Positions 30,589 through 38,650 of a stretch of DNA of 43,811 nt are shown piece by piece. How positions within the stretch are numbered: position 1 is the first letter of the stretch; each line of letters opens with the position of its first letter. The stretch is from Streptomyces sp. CBMA123. GTDB lineage: Bacteria; Actinomycetota; Actinomycetes; Streptomycetales; Streptomycetaceae. The stretch is from positions 1-43,811 of the forward strand of contig NZ_MECK01000523.1 of assembly GCF_014596465.1 (NCBI RefSeq), read 5' to 3'. The notes under the pieces were generated by a model that worked only from the letters and a program-made list of their open reading frames with translations, was not told where the DNA came from and searched no databases. Position numbers and translations under genes: made by a program.

Positions 30589-31883
30589 GCGTTGTCGCCC
30601 CACCGCACGAGCTGCGGCTGACCGATCTCCACCCCTCCCTCGCCGACCCGGCGATGACCTCGATGAACCTGCTCAACGAGATCTCCATCCGCTACCCGGA
30701 GGCGGTCTCCTTCGCGGCCGGCCGCCCGGCCGAGCAGTTCTTCGAGCTGGACGCCGTCCACCGCCACCTGGACCGCTACGTCGCGCACCTGCGCGCCGAA
30801 CGCGGCCTGTCCGAGGAGGCGGCCCGCCGCCAGGTGCTCCAGTACGGGCGGACCAAGGGGATCATCCACGAGCTGATCGCCGCCCACCTCGCGGTGGACG
30901 AGGGCGTCGAGGTGCCCGCCGAGTCGATCGTGGTGACGGTCGGCTGCCAGGAGGCGATGTTCCTGGTGCTGCGGGCGCTGCGCCGCGGTCCCGAGGACGT
31001 GGTGCTGGCCGTCTCGCCCACCTACGTCGGGCTGACCGGCGCCGCCCTGCTGGCGGACCTGCCGGTGCGGCCGGTGGCCGACGGCCCGGACGGCGTGGAC
31101 CTCGCCGACCTGCGGCGGGAGCTGGCCGCCGCCCGGGCCGAGGGGCTGCGCCCCCGGGCGCTCTACCTGGTGCCGGACGTCGCCAACCCGAGCGGCGCCA
31201 GCCTGCCGCCGGCGCTGCGCCGGGAGCTGCTGGCGCTGGCCGCCGCGGAGGACTTCCTGATCCTGGAGGACAACCCGTACTGCGTCTTCGCGGGCGAGGA
31301 CCGACTGCCCTCGCTCAAGGCGCTGGACACCGGGCGGCGGGTGGTCCACCTCGGGTCCTTCGCCAAGACGGCCCTGCCGGGCGCCCGGGTCGGGTACGTG
31401 GTGGCGGACCAGCTGGTGGCGGACGGCGCGGGCGGCACCGTCCTGCTGGCCGACCTGCTCGGCATGATCAAGAGCATGACCACGGTGAACACCTCGCCGA
31501 TCGCCCAGGCCGTGGTCGGCGGGGCACTGCTCGAACACGGCTTCAGCCTGCGGGCCGCCAACACCGAGGTCGCCGCGCTCTACCGGCGCAACCTGGCCCT
31601 GGTGCTGGACGGCCTGGCCCGGCGCTTCCCGCCCGGCGGCGGGGTGAGCTGGAACGAGCCGCGCGGCGGGTTCTTCCTGGTGCTCACGGTGCCCTGTGTG
31701 GTGGACGACGCGCTGCTGGAGCTCTCCGCCTCGCGGTACGGGGTGATCTGGACCCCGATGTGCCACTTCTACCCGGGCGCGGGCGGGGAGCGGCAACTGC
31801 GGCTGTCGGTCAGCCAGGTCGACCCGGCCACCCTCGACCGGGGGCTGGACGGCCTGGCCGCCCTGATCGCCGCCCGGTCCTGA
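30585..31883 (+). CDS. hpgT: 4-hydroxyphenylglycine aminotransferase (HpgT)
   Basis: 432 residues, a fold type I PLP aminotransferase of the HpgT group. It aminates 4-hydroxybenzoylformate to L-Hpg and recycles an amino donor to an oxoacid; the same family also makes dihydroxyphenylglycine. Visible motifs are FAAGRPAEQFF, QYGRTKGI, the ANPSG and EDNPYCVF loops, and the PLP lysine Lys261 in GSFAKTALPGARVGY. The start is the GTG overlapping the hmo stop (GTGA); longer in-frame starts would lie inside hmo. No dihydroxyphenylglycine synthase genes (DpgA-D) are present, so Hpg is the likely product. A strong hairpin follows. Confidence 0.93.
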   Translation: MSVVAPPHELRLTDLHPSLADPAMTSMNLLNEISIRYPEAVSFAAGRPAEQFFELDAVHRHLDRYVAHLRAERGLSEEAARRQVLQYGRTKGIIHELIAAHLAVDEGVEVPAESIVVTVGCQEAMFLVLRALRRGPEDVVLAVSPTYVGLTGAALLADLPVRPVADGPDGVDLADLRRELAAARAEGLRPRALYLVPDVANPSGASLPPALRRELLALAAAEDFLILEDNPYCVFAGEDRLPSLKALDTGRRVVHLGSFAKTALPGARVGYVVADQLVADGAGGTVLLADLLGMIKSMTTVNTSPIAQAVVGGALLEHGFSLRAANTEVAALYRRNLALVLDGLARRFPPGGGVSWNEPRGGFFLVLTVPCVVDDALLELSASRYGVIWTPMCHFYPGAGGERQLRLSVSQVDPATLDRGLDGLAALIAARS

Positions 31884-31890
31884 GCCGGCG

Positions 31891-31927
31891 CGGGACGGGG
31901 GCGCCGGCCACCGGCGCCCCCGTCCCG
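31891..31927. terminator. Bidirectional hairpin terminator at the cluster's right end
   Basis: A perfect 17-bp inverted repeat (31891-31907 and 31911-31927) with a three-base loop lies between the convergent hpgT and PhzF-like genes. The stem is almost all G/C, and no U-tract is needed in streptomycete terminators of this kind. It probably ends both transcripts and marks the right border of the cluster. Confidence 0.85.
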
Positions 31928-31939
31928 GCCCTCCCGGCC

Positions 31940-32791
31940 CTACGGGATCGCCACCGCCGCGCCGGAGACCCGCACCCGGGTGTCCTCCGCGCGCAGCTCC
32001 ACCCGCAGCACCCCCGGGCGGCCGAGGTCCTCGCCCTGGTGCAGCGTCAGCACCGCCGGCGCGGTCACCGCGCCCAGCTCGCGCAGGTAGGCGCCGAAGG
32101 CGGCCGCGGCCGCGCCGGTGGCCGGGTCCTCGACCACGCCGCCGACCGGGAACGGGTCGCGGACGTGGAAGACGTCCGGTGCCTCGCGCCAGACCAGTTG
32201 CAGGGTGACCAGGTCGCGGGCGCGCATGTAGGCGGCCAGCCCGTCGAAGTCGTAGTCCAGCCGGGCCAGTCGCGAGCGGGTGCCGGCCGCGAGGACCAGG
32301 TGCCGGGCCCCGGCGTAGCCGATCCGCGGCGGCAGGGCCGGGTCCAGGTCGGCGGCCGACCAGCCGAGCAGGGCGAGCGCCTCCTGGACGTCCGCCTCCG
32401 GCACCTCCTCGACCTTCGGCTCGACGCTGGTCAGCGTCGCCCGCAGGCCGTCCGCGCCGTGCTCCACCTCGACCGGGACGTCCCCGGCGGCGGTGCCGAA
32501 CAGGTACCGCCCGGGGCCGGTCCGCCCGGCCACCGCGACGGCGGCGGCCACCGTGGCGTGCCCGCAGAACGGCACCTCGACGAGCGGGCTGAAGTACCGC
32601 ACCCGGTAGGCGTCTTGGGAGTCACCGGGGGTCAGGAAGGCGGTCTCGGAGTAGCCGATCTCGGCGGCGATGGCGAGCATCCGCTCGCCGGTCAGTCCGG
32701 TGGCGTCCAGCACCACGCCCGCCGGGTTGCCGCCCTCGGGGCGGGTCGAGAAGGCCGCGTAGCGGAGGATCTCAGGAGCATCGTCGGTCAT
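31940..32791 (-). CDS. PhzF-family isomerase/epimerase
   Basis: 283 residues with the PhzF fold markers: GGNPAGVVLDA near the N-terminus, the acidic catalytic position in GYSETAFL, VRYFSPLVEVPFCGHATVA, and the second-half GGVVEDPATGAAAAAFGAYL. The family includes PhzF of phenazine synthesis and diaminopimelate-epimerase-like enzymes; most members have unknown substrates. The preferred ATG at 32791 places the conserved first strand at the start; the frame is open further upstream but without family sequence. It is transcribed toward the NRPS cluster and separated from it by a terminator, so it is probably not part of the pathway. Confidence 0.88.
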   Translation of the reverse strand: MTDDAPEILRYAAFSTRPEGGNPAGVVLDATGLTGERMLAIAAEIGYSETAFLTPGDSQDAYRVRYFSPLVEVPFCGHATVAAAVAVAGRTGPGRYLFGTAAGDVPVEVEHGADGLRATLTSVEPKVEEVPEADVQEALALLGWSAADLDPALPPRIGYAGARHLVLAAGTRSRLARLDYDFDGLAAYMRARDLVTLQLVWREAPDVFHVRDPFPVGGVVEDPATGAAAAAFGAYLRELGAVTAPAVLTLHQGEDLGRPGVLRVELRAEDTRVRVSGAAVAIP

Positions 32792-32829
32792 GACCGGACG
32801 AACGTGCGCCGGGTGATCACTGTTCCCGC

Positions 32830-32910
32830 TCACCGCAGCACCGCCTCCAGGAAGTCCGAGCCCAGCCGGGCGCTGCCGGACAGGTCCAGCTGGTAGAGCA
32901 TGTACCGCCC
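32830..32910 (-). pseudogene. Remnant: C-terminus of an ArsR-like winged-helix regulator
   Basis: Reading leftward, the last 26 or so codons before a TGA encode RGRYMLYQLDL followed by ARLGSDFLEAVLR. This resembles the final strand and helix of ArsR-like regulators found in streptomycetes. Nothing upstream in this frame continues a regulator, and the next gene lies on the other strand. A matching plus-strand scrap at about 32920-33035 ends in a hydrophobic stretch and a TAG, and may be the tail of a lost neighbour. The family assignment is from memory of such C-termini and is tentative. Confidence 0.35.
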
Positions 32911-33054
32911 GCGCCCCGATCGGCACCGGCCGGGGCGGCCCGTCCGCGCTGCTGGGCCTGCTGACCGCGGCCGGCGGCCGGCGGTACGCGGCGGTCGGGG
33001 CGCTGGCGGTGCTGCGGCTGGGCCCGGCGCGGTAGCGTTCCGCCGGGCGATGGG

Positions 33055-33636
33055 ATGATCATCCGCATGGCCCTGACCCCGTACCAGCAAGAGCTCCGCG
33101 ACCGGCTCCTCGCCGCCGAGGTGGTTCCCGCGCCGGATCCGTGGCGGCAGGTCGGCCGGGGGACCGTCCCGGTCGGCGGACTGCTCGGCATCGGCTTCGC
33201 CGTCCACCCCGGTACCGGGCACGACCTCGTGCTGACCGTCTCCAGCAGCGGGCACGGCCTGTTCGACGCAGTCACCGGCGAGAAGCTGGAGCGCGAGTAC
33301 GACCCGGAGGACGACCCGGACGGCCCCGACCTCTCCTGCCCCGGCATCGGCCCGGTGGCCGACGTCCGGATCCCGGTGGCCGGGCTGTGGGGCGGTGGCC
33401 CGCACACCGGGACGGACGACGGCTGGCGGGCCGACGTCGTGGCGCCCGAGTGGCCGAACCACCGCGTGCTGCTCGCCCACGGCGCGGAGCCCGCCCGCGG
33501 CGGGCGGCACGGTGAGACCTGGTGGCACGTCTTCCACTCCTCCTGGTCGACCTTCCGCGCCGCCGGTTTCTCCCCCACCGGCCGCACCCTCGCCGTGGCC
33601 ACCAGCAGCGACCTCACCCTCTGGACCCGCCACTGA
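33055..33636 (+). CDS. Hypothetical protein
   Basis: 193 residues, acidic, with no signal peptide or membrane segment. Notable parts are a Gly/Val-rich strand region (residues 40-75, around GIGFAVHPGTGHDL), an Asp/Glu/Pro-rich loop (DPEDDPDGPDL), a paired-Trp motif GETWWHVFHSSWS near 152-165, and a terminal strand with SPTGRTLAVATSSDLTLW that recalls one blade of a beta-propeller. A shorter start (ATG at 33067) is possible. I do not recognise the family. It is convergent with the following secreted-protein gene, and a hairpin lies between them. Confidence 0.7.
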   Translation: MIIRMALTPYQQELRDRLLAAEVVPAPDPWRQVGRGTVPVGGLLGIGFAVHPGTGHDLVLTVSSSGHGLFDAVTGEKLEREYDPEDDPDGPDLSCPGIGPVADVRIPVAGLWGGGPHTGTDDGWRADVVAPEWPNHRVLLAHGAEPARGGRHGETWWHVFHSSWSTFRAAGFSPTGRTLAVATSSDLTLWTRH

Positions 33637-33653
33637 CGCCGCTGGCAACGCCG

Positions 33654-33689
33654 GTGGCCGGAGGCGCCGTCCTCGGCTCCTCCGGCCAC
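33654..33689. terminator. Hairpin between convergent genes
   Basis: An 11-bp perfect inverted repeat, GTGGCCGGAGG (33654-33664) and CCTCCGGCCAC (33679-33689), has a 14-base loop. It lies 18 bases after the stop of the hypothetical gene and 38 bases before the stop of the convergent secreted-protein gene, so it could terminate both. Confidence 0.6.
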
Positions 33690-33726
33690 GTCATCGGTTC
33701 AGGCGCTCACGCGCGGCGGCGGTCCG

Positions 33727-36700
33727 TCAGACGCGGCTCCCGGGCAGGCCGGGCAGCGGGATGCGGTCGGCCTGGGTGTCCCACTCGTGGGACGGCGGGT
33801 CGCAGGGCTCCGGCGGGCAGGGTTCCGGCGGGCACGGCTCCGGGTGGCCCTTCCTGCTGTCCTTGACCGTGATCTCCACGCACGGGCAGTCCTTGGTCAG
33901 TTCGACGGTGCTCACCGCGTCCTCCGGCAGCTGGTAGCCGGGGGGTGCGATGACCTCCTGCCAGTAGTAGGTGCCCAGCGGCAGGTTGTCCGCCGAGCAG
34001 ACACCCGTGGCGGAGGTGACGCAGGGCGAGCCGACGGCCGTGTCCGGGTTGGCCCCGGTCGTCTGCAGTCCGGGCACCCCGTTGGTCTCGCGCCACAGCT
34101 GGAACACCGCACCGGCCAGCGGCCGGCCGGTCTCGGCGTCCACCTTGGTGACGGTCGTGCTGCCGGTCTGCCCGGCTGTCTTCGTGTCCTGCACGGTGAC
34201 CGGGACGTTCTGCCCGTTGGTGTCCAGTACCACCGTCGTCACCGGCGGCGACGGCAGGTCGTAGCCGGGCGGGGCCGCGGTCTCCTGCCAGTAGTACGTC
34301 CCCAGCGCGAGGTTGTCGGCGGAGCAGACACCCGTGTCGGACGTGACGCAGGGCGAGCCGACGGCCGTGTCCGGGTTGGCCCCGGTCGTCTGCAGTCCGG
34401 GCACCCCGTTGGTCTCGCGCCACAGCTGGAAGACCGCCCCGGCCAGCGGCCGGCCCGTGTCCGCGTCCACCTTCGTCACCGAGGTCGAGCCGATCGGCGT
34501 GACCGTCTTCGTGTCCTGCACGGTGACGGGGACGTTCTGCCCGTTGGTGTCCAGCACCACCGTCGTCACCGGCGGCGACGGCAGGTCGTAGCCGGCCGGA
34601 GCCGCGGTCTCCTGCCAGTAGTACGTGCCCAGCGGCAGGCCGTCGGCCGAGCACACCCCCGAGGCGGGCGTGGTGCAGGGCGAACCGACCGCCGTGTCCG
34701 GGTTCGCACCCGTGCTCTGCAGCCCGGCCACACCGTTGGTCTCCCGCCACAGCTGGAACACCGCACCGGCCAGCGGCTGCCCGGTGCCGGAGTCCACCTT
34801 CGTCACCGAGGTGGCGCCGGTCGGCGCGACGGTCCGGGTGTCCTGGACGGTCACCGCGACGGTCTGCCCGTTGGTGTCCAGCACCACGGTGGTGACGTTC
34901 AGGTCGGGCAGCTCGTAGCCGTTGGGCGCGGAGACCTCCTGCCAGTAGTACGTCCCCAGCGGCAGGCCGTCGGCCGAGCACACCCCCGAGGCGGGCGTGG
35001 TGCAGGGCGAACCGACCGCTGTGTCCGGGTTCGCGCCCGAGGTCTGCAGCCCGGCCACACCGTTGGTCTCCCGCCACAGCTGGAACACCGCACCGGCCAG
35101 CGGCTGCCCGGTGCCGGAGTCCACCTTGGTGACGGTCGTGCCGGCGGTGGGAGCCGCCGTCGCGGTGTCGGCGACGGTGACCGCGACGTTCTGCCCGTTG
35201 GTGTTCAGCACCACCTCGGTGACATTGAGCCCCGGCAGGTCGTACCCGGGCGGGGCGGCGGTCTCCTGCCAGTAGTAGGTGCCCAGCGGCAGGCCGGTCG
35301 CGGAGCAGACGCCCGAGGCCGGGGTCGTGCACGGCGAGCCGACCGCGGTGTCCGGGTTGGCACCCGTGGTCTGCAGGCCGGGCACGCCGTTGGTCTCCCG
35401 CCACAGCTGGAACACCGCGCCGGCCAGCGGCTGCGAGCCGGCCGCATCGACCTTGGTCACGCTGGTCGACGCGGTCTCCACCACCGGGGACTTGGTGTCG
35501 GCGACGGTCACCGGGACGTTCTGCCCGTTGGTGTCCAGCACCACCGTCGTCACCGGCGGCGACGGCAGGTCGTAGCCGGGCGGGGCCGCGGTCTCCTGCC
35601 AGTAGTAGGTGCCCAGCGGGAGGTCACCCGCCGAGCAGACGCCGTCCGCCCCGGTGGTGCAGGGGGCGCCGACCTTGGTGTCCGGGGTGGTGCCCGTGGT
35701 CTGCAGCCCGGCGACGCCGTTGGTCTCCCGCCACAGCTGGAAGGTGGCGCCGGCCAGCGGCTGGGAGCCGGCCGAGTCGACCTTGGTCACGCTGGTGGAC
35801 GCGGTCGGGGCCGGCGGGTTGCCGCAGTCGGGCAGGTCGCCGTTGAAGGGGTAGGCGTGGAACTCGGTGCCGGTCATGCCGGAACCGGAGTTGTGCAGCA
35901 GCGAACCGGTGGTGAAGAACCGTCCGTTCAGGCCGGGCAGGCTCATCGTGCTGGTGCTGGCCGGGTTGCCGACCAGCACGCTGCCCTGGAACTGCCCGGA
36001 GCCGGTGAGGGTGACGGTCGTCGCGGCCGGGAAGTTCCACAGCAGGCGCGAACGCAGCTGGTTCCACGGGTCGTTGTCGTCGAAGCTGCCGCTGTAGGTG
36101 TTGATGGTGCGGGCGCCGCCGACCAGGTTGACCAGCACCGTCGCGTTCGCGGGGATGTTCGCGAACGCGATGCCCTGGGTGGAACCGCCGTTGCCGACGA
36201 GGTCGAAGTCGACGTTGAAGACCTGCAGTGCGGAGGTGCCGTCACCGGTGAACAGGGTCTGGTAGCCCTGGTTGACGGCCGTCCCGGTGGCCGGGCGGGG
36301 CGTGCCGACCCCGGCGTAGCACTCGCTCGCCGTCTGCAACTGGCCGCGCAGCGGTGTGTAGGCGGCCACCGCCTGGGTGTCCTGGGTCTTCGTCCCGTTG
36401 ATGGTGCCGGTGGCGGTACCCGCGTAGCGGACGACGCCGCCTTCCGCCAGCAGCGTCTGGCCCGGGGCGATCGTGACGTTGCCGCCGGTGGTGAGGAAGT
36501 CCGCGCCGTCCGGCGGGGGCACCCGGGAGCCGACGCCGACGATGCCGATGTTGTAGACGGAGCTGACGCCGGCGGCCTTGTTCTGGGAGAAGTTGCCGAG
36601 GGTCACCACGTGTCCCTCGGCCTCGGCGGCCGAGCCGCTGACGTTGAAGTCGCCGCCGACGAAGATGTTCACCCCGGCGTCGCGGCCCGCGAAGGGGCCG

Positions 36701-36903
36701 TTGTTGACCGGGGGGAACGTCGCCGGGCAGTCCGCGCCCAGGCAGGGCCCGAGACCGCCCGGAAGACCGGCCGCCGAGGCCGCCGTCGGCGCGATGAGTG
36801 ACATTGCGAAGGGTACGAGCGTCAAGGCGAGCGCGGAACTCATCGCCTTGCCTAGTCGGTGTCTCCAGGTGACGGCTGGCACCGCTCTCTGGCTGGGCTT
36901 CAC
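33727..36903 (-). CDS. Secreted choice-of-anchor-A protein with six SpaA-like repeats
   Basis: 1058 residues from a GTG start with a GAGG ribosome site. A signal peptide covers about residues 1-45 (HRLGK, a hydrophobic stretch, then ASA). Residues 65-360 look like the choice-of-anchor A domain ([20 protein letters not shown] at the front, [13 protein letters not shown] toward the end). Six repeats of about 109 residues follow, each with [26 protein letters not shown], two cysteines (SPC..., GVCSA) and LGTYYWQE; these are SpaA/prealbumin-like folds, often stabilised by Lys-Asn/Asp isopeptide bonds. The end is a Pro/Glu/Cys-rich tail ([17 protein letters not shown]). I see no LPXTG sorting signal and no terminal membrane helix, so the protein is probably released or held non-covalently. 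A role in the surface or aerial hyphae is likely, but no partner is visible. Confidence 0.88.
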   Translation of the reverse strand: MKPSQRAVPAVTWRHRLGKAMSSALALTLVPFAMSLIAPTAASAAGLPGGLGPCLGADCPATFPPVNNGPFAGRDAGVNIFVGGDFNVSGSAAEAEGHVVTLGNFSQNKAAGVSSVYNIGIVGVGSRVPPPDGADFLTTGGNVTIAPGQTLLAEGGVVRYAGTATGTINGTKTQDTQAVAAYTPLRGQLQTASECYAGVGTPRPATGTAVNQGYQTLFTGDGTSALQVFNVDFDLVGNGGSTQGIAFANIPANATVLVNLVGGARTINTYSGSFDDNDPWNQLRSRLLWNFPAATTVTLTGSGQFQGSVLVGNPASTSTMSLPGLNGRFFTTGSLLHNSGSGMTGTEFHAYPFNGDLPDCGNPPAPTASTSVTKVDSAGSQPLAGATFQLWRETNGVAGLQTTGTTPDTKVGAPCTTGADGVCSAGDLPLGTYYWQETAAPPGYDLPSPPVTTVVLDTNGQNVPVTVADTKSPVVETASTSVTKVDAAGSQPLAGAVFQLWRETNGVPGLQTTGANPDTAVGSPCTTPASGVCSATGLPLGTYYWQETAAPPGYDLPGLNVTEVVLNTNGQNVAVTVADTATAAPTAGTTVTKVDSGTGQPLAGAVFQLWRETNGVAGLQTSGANPDTAVGSPCTTPASGVCSADGLPLGTYYWQEVSAPNGYELPDLNVTTVVLDTNGQTVAVTVQDTRTVAPTGATSVTKVDSGTGQPLAGAVFQLWRETNGVAGLQSTGANPDTAVGSPCTTPASGVCSADGLPLGTYYWQETAAPAGYDLPSPPVTTVVLDTNGQNVPVTVQDTKTVTPIGSTSVTKVDADTGRPLAGAVFQLWRETNGVPGLQTTGANPDTAVGSPCVTSDTGVCSADNLALGTYYWQETAAPPGYDLPSPPVTTVVLDTNGQNVPVTVQDTKTAGQTGSTTVTKVDAETGRPLAGAVFQLWRETNGVPGLQTTGANPDTAVGSPCVTSATGVCSADNLPLGTYYWQEVIAPPGYQLPEDAVSTVELTKDCPCVEITVKDSRKGHPEPCPPEPCPPEPCDPPSHEWDTQADRIPLPGLPGSRV
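33855..35805 (-). repeat. Six tandem ~327-bp repeats coding for SpaA-like domains
   Basis: Repeat units are anchored by the VTKVD codons at about 34143, 34470, 34797, 35124, 35450 and 35780, so spacing is close to 327 bases. Many stretches are identical between units (for example the code for the GTYYWQE and VLDTNGQN segments). Units 3 and 4, and units 5 and 6, look most alike in pairs, which points to recent duplication or gene conversion. Confidence 0.85.
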
Positions 36904-37199
36904 CTCGGTCCTCTCCTGACGTGAACACGATGGGGCCCTGGAAGTCTTCTGGGGCGCAGCCCCGGGCGTCCGCGACGCGCACGGGGTGTCGCCCTGGCAG
37001 GGGCGGAGTGCACCCGATCGGCAGCACCCGCCGGGCCGTCCGGCCTTCCGGATGCGGGCACCGGCGCGGGCACGGATCCTGGCGACGAGGCGTGCCCGGC
37101 CCGAGGAAGGACTGCCATCAGCATGAGTGAACGACGTGAACGAATCATCGAAAGGTGCGTGTTGCGCGAAGCGCTCGCCGAGCGAAGCGAGGTGGGCGC
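36904..37199. promoter_or_regulatory. Divergent intergenic region
   Basis: These 296 bases separate the secreted SpaA-like protein (leftward) from the MBL-fold gene (rightward), so they should hold both promoters. I found no clear -35/-10 pair. A short G/C hairpin (GGGGC...GCCCC, about 36951-36964) lies in the 5' leader of the secreted-protein transcript. No known riboswitch class was recognised. No coding frame here has convincing bias. Confidence 0.35.
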
Positions 37200-38003
37200 A
37201 TGAGTGCCCTTGATTTCGAGATCATCGACGCCCCCGACAGCTCGCTCAACAAGACCGCCGTCCTGGTCACCGGCCCGAACGACGCCCTGCTGGTGGACGC
37301 CGGGTTCACCCGCTCCGACGGGCGCCGCCTGGTCGAGCGGGTACGGGCCGGCGGCAAGCGGCTGACCACCGTCTTCATCAGCCACGGCGACCCGGACTTC
37401 TACTTCGGCTCCCAGGAGGTGCAGGACGCCTTCCCCCAGGCGCGGTTCCTGGCCACCGCCTCGACCGTCGAGCACATCCAGGAGACCTTCGAGGCCAAGC
37501 TGAGCGCCTGGTCGCACCTGGGCCCCGAGCTGCCGACCCGGCTGGTCCGGCCCGAGGTGCTGCCGGGGGACGAGATCGTCTTCGAGGGCCACCGCTTCGA
37601 GCTGCGCGGCGCCGACTTCCACCTGCCGGACCGCCACTACCTGTGGCAGCACCACCACCGCGCGGTGCTCGGCGGGGTGCTGCTCTTCGAGGGCCTGCAC
37701 GTGTGGACGGCCGACACCCCGACCGCCGCCCAACGGGCCGCCTGGATCGACCTGTTGGACGGCATGGAGGCGCTGCACCCGACCTGGGTGGCGGCCGGCC
37801 ACCGGGTCGCCGACGCGCCCACCGACCTCAACGCCATCGACCACACCCGCGCCTACCTGCGCGCCTTCGAGACCGAACTGGGCCGCACCGCCGACGCGGC
37901 CGCCGCCAAAGAGGCCCTGGAGCGGCGCTTCCCGGACCTGGGGCTGCGGATCGCGGTCGACATCGGCACCAAGGTCGCCAAGGGCGAGATGGCCTGGGGG
38001 TGA
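37200..38003 (+). CDS. MBL-fold metallohydrolase-like protein with altered metal motif
   Basis: 267 residues. The pattern of a metallo-beta-lactamase fold is visible: NKTAVLVTG and DALLVDAG strands, then [13 protein letters not shown] where the HxHxDH metal motif is expected, ATASTVEHI, a [11 protein letters not shown] segment and a late AAGH. In the metal motif the second His is Asp and the last His is Phe, so metal binding or catalysis must differ from classical members. The ATG at 37200 has an AGGTGGG ribosome site; the frame is open for 15 more codons upstream but without family sequence. The next gene starts seven bases after the stop, so the two probably form an operon. The substrate is unknown. 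Confidence 0.8.
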   Translation: MSALDFEIIDAPDSSLNKTAVLVTGPNDALLVDAGFTRSDGRRLVERVRAGGKRLTTVFISHGDPDFYFGSQEVQDAFPQARFLATASTVEHIQETFEAKLSAWSHLGPELPTRLVRPEVLPGDEIVFEGHRFELRGADFHLPDRHYLWQHHHRAVLGGVLLFEGLHVWTADTPTAAQRAAWIDLLDGMEALHPTWVAAGHRVADAPTDLNAIDHTRAYLRAFETELGRTADAAAAKEALERRFPDLGLRIAVDIGTKVAKGEMAWG

Positions 38004-38010
38004 GCGCGCG

Positions 38011-38442
38011 ATGATCGAGATCCCCAGGGACGTCGTCACCTTCGCCGAGTCCGCCGCCCCCGCCGACGTGGTGCGCCGCCAGTACCTGGCCTCCGCCCGG
38101 GGCGACCTGGCCGCGCTGCGCAGCACCCTGGCCGAGGACGTCGAGTGGACCGAGATGGCGGGCTTCCCGCTGGCCGGCACCTACCGCACCCCGAAGGAGG
38201 TCACCGCCCACGTCATGGAGCGCCTCGCCGCCGAGTGGGACGACTGGACGGCGCACGACGACACCTATGTGGTGGACGGCGAGAACGTGGTGGTCCTGGC
38301 CCGCTACACGGCCGTCCACAAGGCCACCGGAAGACCGCTCGCGGTCCGGGTCGCCCACCACTTCGTGGTGCGCGGCGGCCGGATCGTCCGCTTCGAACAG
38401 TTCACCGACACCGCGCTGGTCAGGGACGCGATGACCGGGTGA
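38011..38442 (+). CDS. SnoaL-like / NTF2-fold protein
   Basis: 143 residues. It has the typical SnoaL-like layout: an N-terminal helix with VVRRQYLASARGDLAALRS, EDVEWTEMAGFPLAGTYRT, a helix with VMERLAAEWDDW, and closing strands HHFVVRGGRIVRFEQFTD. The family covers small cone-shaped enzymes and binding proteins, including isomerases, hydratases and proteins of unknown role. It lies directly downstream of the MBL-fold gene and upstream of the FAD reductase; the three could act in one small-molecule pathway, though nothing in the sequence names the substrate. Confidence 0.8.
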   Translation: MIEIPRDVVTFAESAAPADVVRRQYLASARGDLAALRSTLAEDVEWTEMAGFPLAGTYRTPKEVTAHVMERLAAEWDDWTAHDDTYVVDGENVVVLARYTAVHKATGRPLAVRVAHHFVVRGGRIVRFEQFTDTALVRDAMTG

Positions 38443-38474
38443 ACCGGATGGCCGGGGTGAACCGGGCGACCGAG

Positions 38475-38528
38475 CCGACCGCACCGACCGCACCGACCGC
38501 ACCGACCGCACCGACCGCACCGACCGCA
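38475..38528. repeat. Six tandem copies of a 9-bp unit
   Basis: The unit CCGACCGCA is repeated six times without error in the 208-base gap between the SnoaL-like gene and the FAD reductase gene. It could be a variable-number repeat; no function is implied. Confidence 0.9.
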
Positions 38529-38650
38529 CCGTTCACTCGAACGGGCGAGCATGGCGCGGCGCGCCCGGCGCGGTCTCGACACACCACCCGGACGGCGGCA
38601 GGCTGGCCCCGGTCCGCAACGGATCTTCCACGGCGAACGAGGAGTTGGGC

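Noticed and set aside
31940..32791. PhzF-like enzyme as a tailoring enzyme of the cluster
   Set aside because: It is on the opposite strand beyond a strong terminator and has no obvious role for the predicted peptide.
33855..35805. CRISPR-like repeat array
   Set aside because: The units are about 327 bases, in frame, and code for protein domains; there are no short repeats with unique spacers.
36904..37199. Riboswitch upstream of the secreted SpaA-like protein
   Set aside because: Short G/C hairpins are present, but no conserved core of a known class could be matched by eye.
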